DNA of 64,000 nt, from assembly GCA_027946365.1 (NCBI GenBank), contig JAPEUQ010000011.1, forward strand, positions 248,001 through 312,000, written 5' to 3'. The notes beneath the pieces were generated by a model, which was not told the DNA's origin, did not search any database, and saw only the letters and a list, made by a program, of their open reading frames with translations. Shown here piece by piece: positions 59,828-64,000 of the stretch; positions within the stretch are counted from its first letter, which is position 1, and the number at the start of each line of letters is the position of its first letter. Both the position numbers and the translations under genes were made by a program. The DNA is from Kalmusia sp. IMI 367209. Taxonomy: Eukaryota > Ascomycota > Dothideomycetes > Pleosporales > Didymosphaeriaceae.

Positions 59828-61518
59828 TTACGAAGTCGGCAGAAGCTCCTGTTTCCTTGTTTTGGCAGGGTCCTCCGTTTCCATGTCACCCCAGCTGGCA
59901 TCCCATCCGTTAGCAATAAGGTACTCTTTCCAGATCTCGTCCTCATTGTCGAGTACTTTGGAGCCATCCTGTACGACAAACCAGGCATTTAGTGCGCCTA
60001 CAACTGCGAAGGCTGATCCGACCAAGAATGCGACTTGGTTGGCTTTGTCAGCATCCGCGTATGAGTTCATGATAGCGGTAAAAACCTGTTTAAGCTAAGT
60101 ACATGATCAAGGGCTGCCTTGACCGGGGTAACAAACCTGTGTGCCAATGGCGGCACCAGCCTTCGAAAAAGCGGAGATGAGGCCCATTGTGTGACCTCTG
60201 ATAGAGGTAGGGAAGGGTTCTGTGGCTGAGATCACCACAGTACTGCGAATCGTTAGCGCTAGGAACTCATTTTGTCTCAATGCTGGTAAGCTTACCTTCC
60301 TGGGCCGACCTCGCCCAATGTGAGGAAGATACCGTACATGACGATGAAAAGCGGAAATACAGTCTGGATCTGCTGATTTGCTCCTCCAAGGATGAAACCT
60401 AAAAGGGCTTGAAGGGCGTATCCGAGGCACATAGTCTTCCTCCGCCCAATCTTATCCGACAAATACCCACCGATGAAAGGCCCGGGGAGATAGAAAGCGT
60501 TAATGACGACTCCCCAGCCCATGTTCTGAACTAGCGAGTTGGATGCGTTCATTCGTGAGATGATAGTCGAGCTGAATATGCCGAAAGGAATTGAGATCCA
60601 GTTGTACAAGAACCAACTCAGTGCAGCACCAAAGAGACGTCGGTAGTACTTCTTCACAATCAGCACGTAGGGAGTCTTCTGTTTTCGGAGCGCCGACTTG
60701 CGGTACGCAGTGGATATTCTCATGCGTACTCGGAACCAAAAGATGGATAGCGGCGGGATGGCACCAAGTGCGAGCGCTGTTCGCCATACGATTTCGTATT
60801 TGTCGACCCGTTGCTTGACGCACAGGAGTAAGAGTAGAGGAACGAGCGCGCCAAAGCAATACCCCAGTCCGGCTGCGAGGTCACCGACCATGGCGAATAT
60901 GAAACCTCGTCGCTTTCGGAAGTGGCCTGCTTCGTCAGAAGCCTCCAAGGCACCAGCACCTGACATAATCAGAAGCAATTCATGTAGGAAGCCATTACAT
61001 TTCAACATACCAGAAACTGGATATTCGCCACCAGCGCCTACACCAGCAATTCCGCGAGCAACGACGAGCATCCAAAAGAGCCCAAGGGGAGTTGTCCCAC
61101 TGGCCCCGGTACTCAATGCAATCCCAACAAGGAGAATGATTGTCGTCATTATGGCACCTGTCTTGCGTCCCAGCTGATCGACTACAACACCAAAACCCAC
61201 CATCCCTACAATCATACCGATGAGAAAGGCGTTCGATAGTCGGGCTTTCATAGATTTAGACAAAGTATCTGGATAGATGACCGTCAACAAAAGATTAAGA
61301 TTGCCCATGACGGCGGCATTGTAGCCATCGGAGCCCAGCGCTAAACCAGAGAACAACATCATGAGGTAAACGGAGGCTTTGCTGTAGAACGTCGGCGCTG
61401 TGCCTTTCTCCATGTCGATCGATCCGACATCTCCAACGTCGACCTCCTGGGCGGCCTTGACATCTTTCTCGTCGCCAGATACTCGAGCCGAGATAGTAGC
61501 GATCTCGGGGGCTGACAT
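59828..61518 (-). CDS. MFS glycerophosphodiester/phosphate transporter (Git1-like)
   Basis: Predicted 12-segment H+ symporter of the phosphate family closest in form to yeast Git1, which imports glycerophosphoinositol and glycerophosphocholine. Four exons encode 511 residues; introns are 60960-61010, 60243-60295 and 60086-60136. The first segment has GLALGSDGYNAAVMGNLN, motif A is GFGVVVDQLGRKTGA, the segment 4 region is ARGIAGVGAGGEYPVSG, and SDKIGRRKTM follows segment 8. After the introns the end reads GHTMGLISAFSKAGAAIGTQ and then ends with a polar tail. All splice joins restore family sequence. A TATA-like element lies 72 nt before the ATG. Confidence 0.92.
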
Positions 61519-62340
61519 CGTGTCGTTGATTTGCAGTACGACACTGTGGGTTGTTCCAGAGATACGGCTCGATCATGCAGGGGAGTGGACTTATATAACC
61601 CTTATTTGCACGATGTGTACGTTGCTTATCATTTCCACAATGGGATTGATTTTCCGGCACACCATCGTCGCTCTGTTATCGCGCGTTCTCTCACATACAT
61701 ACTGCTAGGGTCGCCATACAGCCGGGCCTCAAGGCCGCGTACGGGCTGGTTTTCCGTCGCTCTAACTTTCCGATAAACTGCCGGCGTAGAGGGATAAACC
61801 TCGTGCCGAGAAATAAGTGGGGATAGTATGGAGTATGGGCAAAAATGGGGGCCGGAGGTGGAGATCTCATTTGCAAGCCGTGCTCAGCAACGTGACTTAG
61901 GTTTCGGCCTTATCTATATCGAGCCTAGTGCCAGGAAACGGCTTGCCGGAAATAGGCGCAAGCCGATGACTTATCATTCGACAGGGACCCTGAGCAAACA
62001 CCGCGTACCTAATGATAATGTGTCTTTCATCCGATGGGGGACTATAGTCGGGCACACTTGCTCGGGTGTTCCATTTGTTCAGACCCGCTACAGCCCGCAT
62101 GTAACCTCACGGCGTGCATGCCGACTTCGGATCAGCGTACTTATCATGCACACAAGCGCTGCAGACAATATCTCTTGGGGTCGATTTCAGAAAAAGTATC
62201 GAGCGTTTGTCTTAGCCGAGCTTCTAACGAGAGTATCTTAAGAATCTAGCTAGGTAACTAATTCCGAGACCTCCTTCTGGGACTTCTTCTGATAGAAACA
62301 GATAATAGCATTGAGCAGACAGTTTCGGTACGATTCAACC
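61519..62340. other. Divergent promoter region with a small inverted repeat
   Basis: About 820 bases between divergent starts. CGGCTTGC (61939-61946) and GCAAGCCG (61958-61965) form an 8-bp inverted repeat ending in CGG/CCG triplets, as Zn2Cys6 binding sites often do. No gene is supported. Confidence 0.45.
61590..61597 (-). promoter_or_regulatory. TATA box candidate for the Git1-like gene
   Basis: TATATAAG on the minus strand, about 72 nt upstream of the ATG at 61518. Confidence 0.4.
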
Positions 62341-64000
62341 ATGCAGCTCTTACCAATTCGCGTGATTTATCATGAGCCCATCATGCTGAGCGATGGAACC
62401 GTTCTCTCAGCGATGATATGGCTTCCGGAGAACGCGAAAGATAATCCTGTCCCTGCAATATTAGAGTACTTGCCGTATCGCAAAAGCGATATGACCGCTG
62501 AACGCGATGCGACGAACATGCCCTATGTCGCAGGTCGGGGGTATGCCTGCGTCCGCGTAGACATGCGTGGAACAGGCGACTCTCAAGGCCTTATACTAGG
62601 CGAATACCTGAAGCAAGAGCAGGATGATGCACTCGAGATACTAAAATGGCTAGCAGCGCAAGAATGGTGCACTGGCTCGTGTGGAATGATTGGTATCTCA
62701 TGGGGTGGCTTCAACTCACTGCAGGTTGCTGCGAGGAGACCGCCCGAGTTGAAGGCTATCGTAACTATGTGCTCTACAGACGATCGATACGCCGACGATA
62801 TTCACTTTATGGGTGGTTGTGTGTTGACTGAGAATTTCACTTGGGCTGCTTCAATGTTGGCCATCAACTCTTGCCCGCCAGATCCAGCACTAGTTGGAGA
62901 TCAGTGGCGGGATCTCTGGCTGCAGCGGCTAGAGTCTGGAGGCTTCTTTGCAAAAGAGTGGCATGAGAATCAAAGGCGCAACGATTTCTGGAAACACGGG
63001 TCCATCAATGAAGACTACAGCTCCATCGAAGCCGCAACTTACGTGGTGGGCGGATGGCAGGATCCGTACACAAATACGTTGTTTCGAATGCTGGAGAATC
63101 TGAATTGTCCGAAAAAAGGTCTTGTCGGACCCTGGGGCCACAAATATCCCAATTTTGCGAAACCTGGCCCGCAGATCGGATTCTTGCAAGAGACAGTCAG
63201 ATGGTGGGATAAGTGGCTCAAAGGGATCGACGACACGGGCATAATGGATGAACCTCAGCTCCGATGTTACCTACAAGATCCCGCGCCGCCAGCTGCTCAC
63301 GACAAGTTCCGCCCTGGCACGTGGGTTGCAGAAAAAGACTGGGTGGACTCAAAATCACTCACACGCCGTATGGGCCTTGCTCCAGGCCGCTTGATAGATG
63401 AGCTTCCTAGCACTTCTGAAAAAGCTGAAATTTGCTCTCCACAAACCCTTGGTTTCGCTGGCGGAAGATGGCTTATATTCGGTGTCGAAGGTGAGGGACC
63501 ATCGGATCAGCGTCTAGAAGCCGGTGGAAGCCTGGTATTTGATACTCAGCCCTTGAAGAAACCACTTGACCTTCTTGGACCCGCCATTTTGAACCTCCGT
63601 GTTGCTAGTAATAAACCGAACGCCATGGTAGCCGCAACCCTCTCTGAAGTCCTTCCGAACGGTGCTGCGACCCGCGTATCTTACGGTCTGCTGAACCTGA
63701 CTCATCGCGACGGCCATGAAGACCTGAAGGCGCTTGAACCGGGCAAGTTCTACGATGTGGCGCTGAAATTCAGCCATTTCGGACAGCGTCTCGGTGTTGG
63801 CAACCGCCTCCGCCTCGCGCTCTCCTCCACGTATTTCCCCATCGTCTGGCCATCCCCCGAAGTAACCACTCTCACCATCGACACTGCCTCGAGTTCCATC
63901 GACCTACCTGAGCGAAGCGCCAATCCCCTAGACTCGAAGCTTAAGCCCTTCGGTCCCCCAATCAATGGCACTCTCAAGAAGACTGAACTCCGCCCCGCCA
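62341..64000 (+). CDS. X-Pro dipeptidyl-peptidase S15/CocE-NonD hydrolase, 3'-truncated by the window
   Basis: An alpha/beta hydrolase of the S15/CocE group, whose members cleave X-Pro dipeptides or act as esterases or acylases. The frame starts at the ATG 62341 and is open to the window end (553 codons visible), so the last part is missing. The oxyanion region is LEYLPYRKSDM, the nucleophile elbow is GISWGG (Ser120), the acid is Asp241 in GGWQDPY and the base is His267 in GPWGHKYP. The C-terminal jelly-roll domain (GPAILNLRVASNKP; RLALSSTYFPIVWPSPE) is typical of the family. No intron is needed. It is divergent from the Git1-like gene. The exact substrate is open. Confidence 0.93.
   Translation, partial: MQLLPIRVIYHEPIMLSDGTVLSAMIWLPENAKDNPVPAILEYLPYRKSDMTAERDATNMPYVAGRGYACVRVDMRGTGDSQGLILGEYLKQEQDDALEILKWLAAQEWCTGSCGMIGISWGGFNSLQVAARRPPELKAIVTMCSTDDRYADDIHFMGGCVLTENFTWAASMLAINSCPPDPALVGDQWRDLWLQRLESGGFFAKEWHENQRRNDFWKHGSINEDYSSIEAATYVVGGWQDPYTNTLFRMLENLNCPKKGLVGPWGHKYPNFAKPGPQIGFLQETVRWWDKWLKGIDDTGIMDEPQLRCYLQDPAPPAAHDKFRPGTWVAEKDWVDSKSLTRRMGLAPGRLIDELPSTSEKAEICSPQTLGFAGGRWLIFGVEGEGPSDQRLEAGGSLVFDTQPLKKPLDLLGPAILNLRVASNKPNAMVAATLSEVLPNGAATRVSYGLLNLTHRDGHEDLKALEPGKFYDVALKFSHFGQRLGVGNRLRLALSSTYFPIVWPSPEVTTLTIDTASSSIDLPERSANPLDSKLKPFGPPINGTLKKTELRPA

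Overview
The window is nuclear DNA of a filamentous ascomycete (Pezizomycotina; Dothideomycetes would fit, but the class cannot be fixed from sequence alone). The reasons are many short introns of about 45-70 nt with GTRNGY donors and CTRAC-type branch sites, a peroxisomal Fox2 multifunctional enzyme, a Zn2Cys6 regulator, a HET-domain protein, a rhodopsin-like fungal membrane protein and a large number of MFS transporters. I support 24 protein-coding genes, most of them spliced. No rRNA, tRNA, CRISPR array or intact transposon was recognised.

Layout. 0-6 kb: the 3' part of a DHA1-type MFS transporter, a Gal80-like oxidoreductase and the three-domain beta-oxidation enzyme Fox2 ending in SKL. 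6-13.7 kb: two long gene-poor stretches around a four-exon LaeA-like methyltransferase. 13.7-25.5 kb: a secreted GDSL/CE16-type esterase, the replication factor ORC4, a monocarboxylate-type MFS transporter, a small secreted repeat protein and another MFS transporter. 26-38.4 kb: a multi-spanning GT90 glycosyltransferase, a Zn2Cys6 transcription factor, a divergent pair of related secreted proteins and an NHA1-type Na+/H+ antiporter. 38.9-44.3 kb: a 3-beta-HSD/Erg26-like dehydrogenase with an in-frame TGA, a rhodopsin-like membrane protein and an amidase with an extra N-terminal domain. 45.3-52.4 kb: a group resembling NLR/allorecognition genes (STAND-type N-terminus with ankyrin repeats, an acidic coiled-coil/F-box-like protein, a HET protein). 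52.4-64 kb: a Dal5-type transporter, a cytochrome P450, two small proteins, a Git1-type transporter and the start of an S15/CocE hydrolase.

Two themes stand out. First, several otherwise well conserved genes (oxidoreductase, Fox2, ORC4, rhodopsin-like protein) are broken by single-base length changes in short homopolymers. ORC4 is essential and carries three, so assembly error is more likely than gene death. Second, the secreted pair at 31.9-34.35 kb and the STAND/ANK-HET group at 45-52 kb are the best candidates for little-described biology. Exon boundaries were inferred by hand from splice motifs and protein continuity; no homology search was run.
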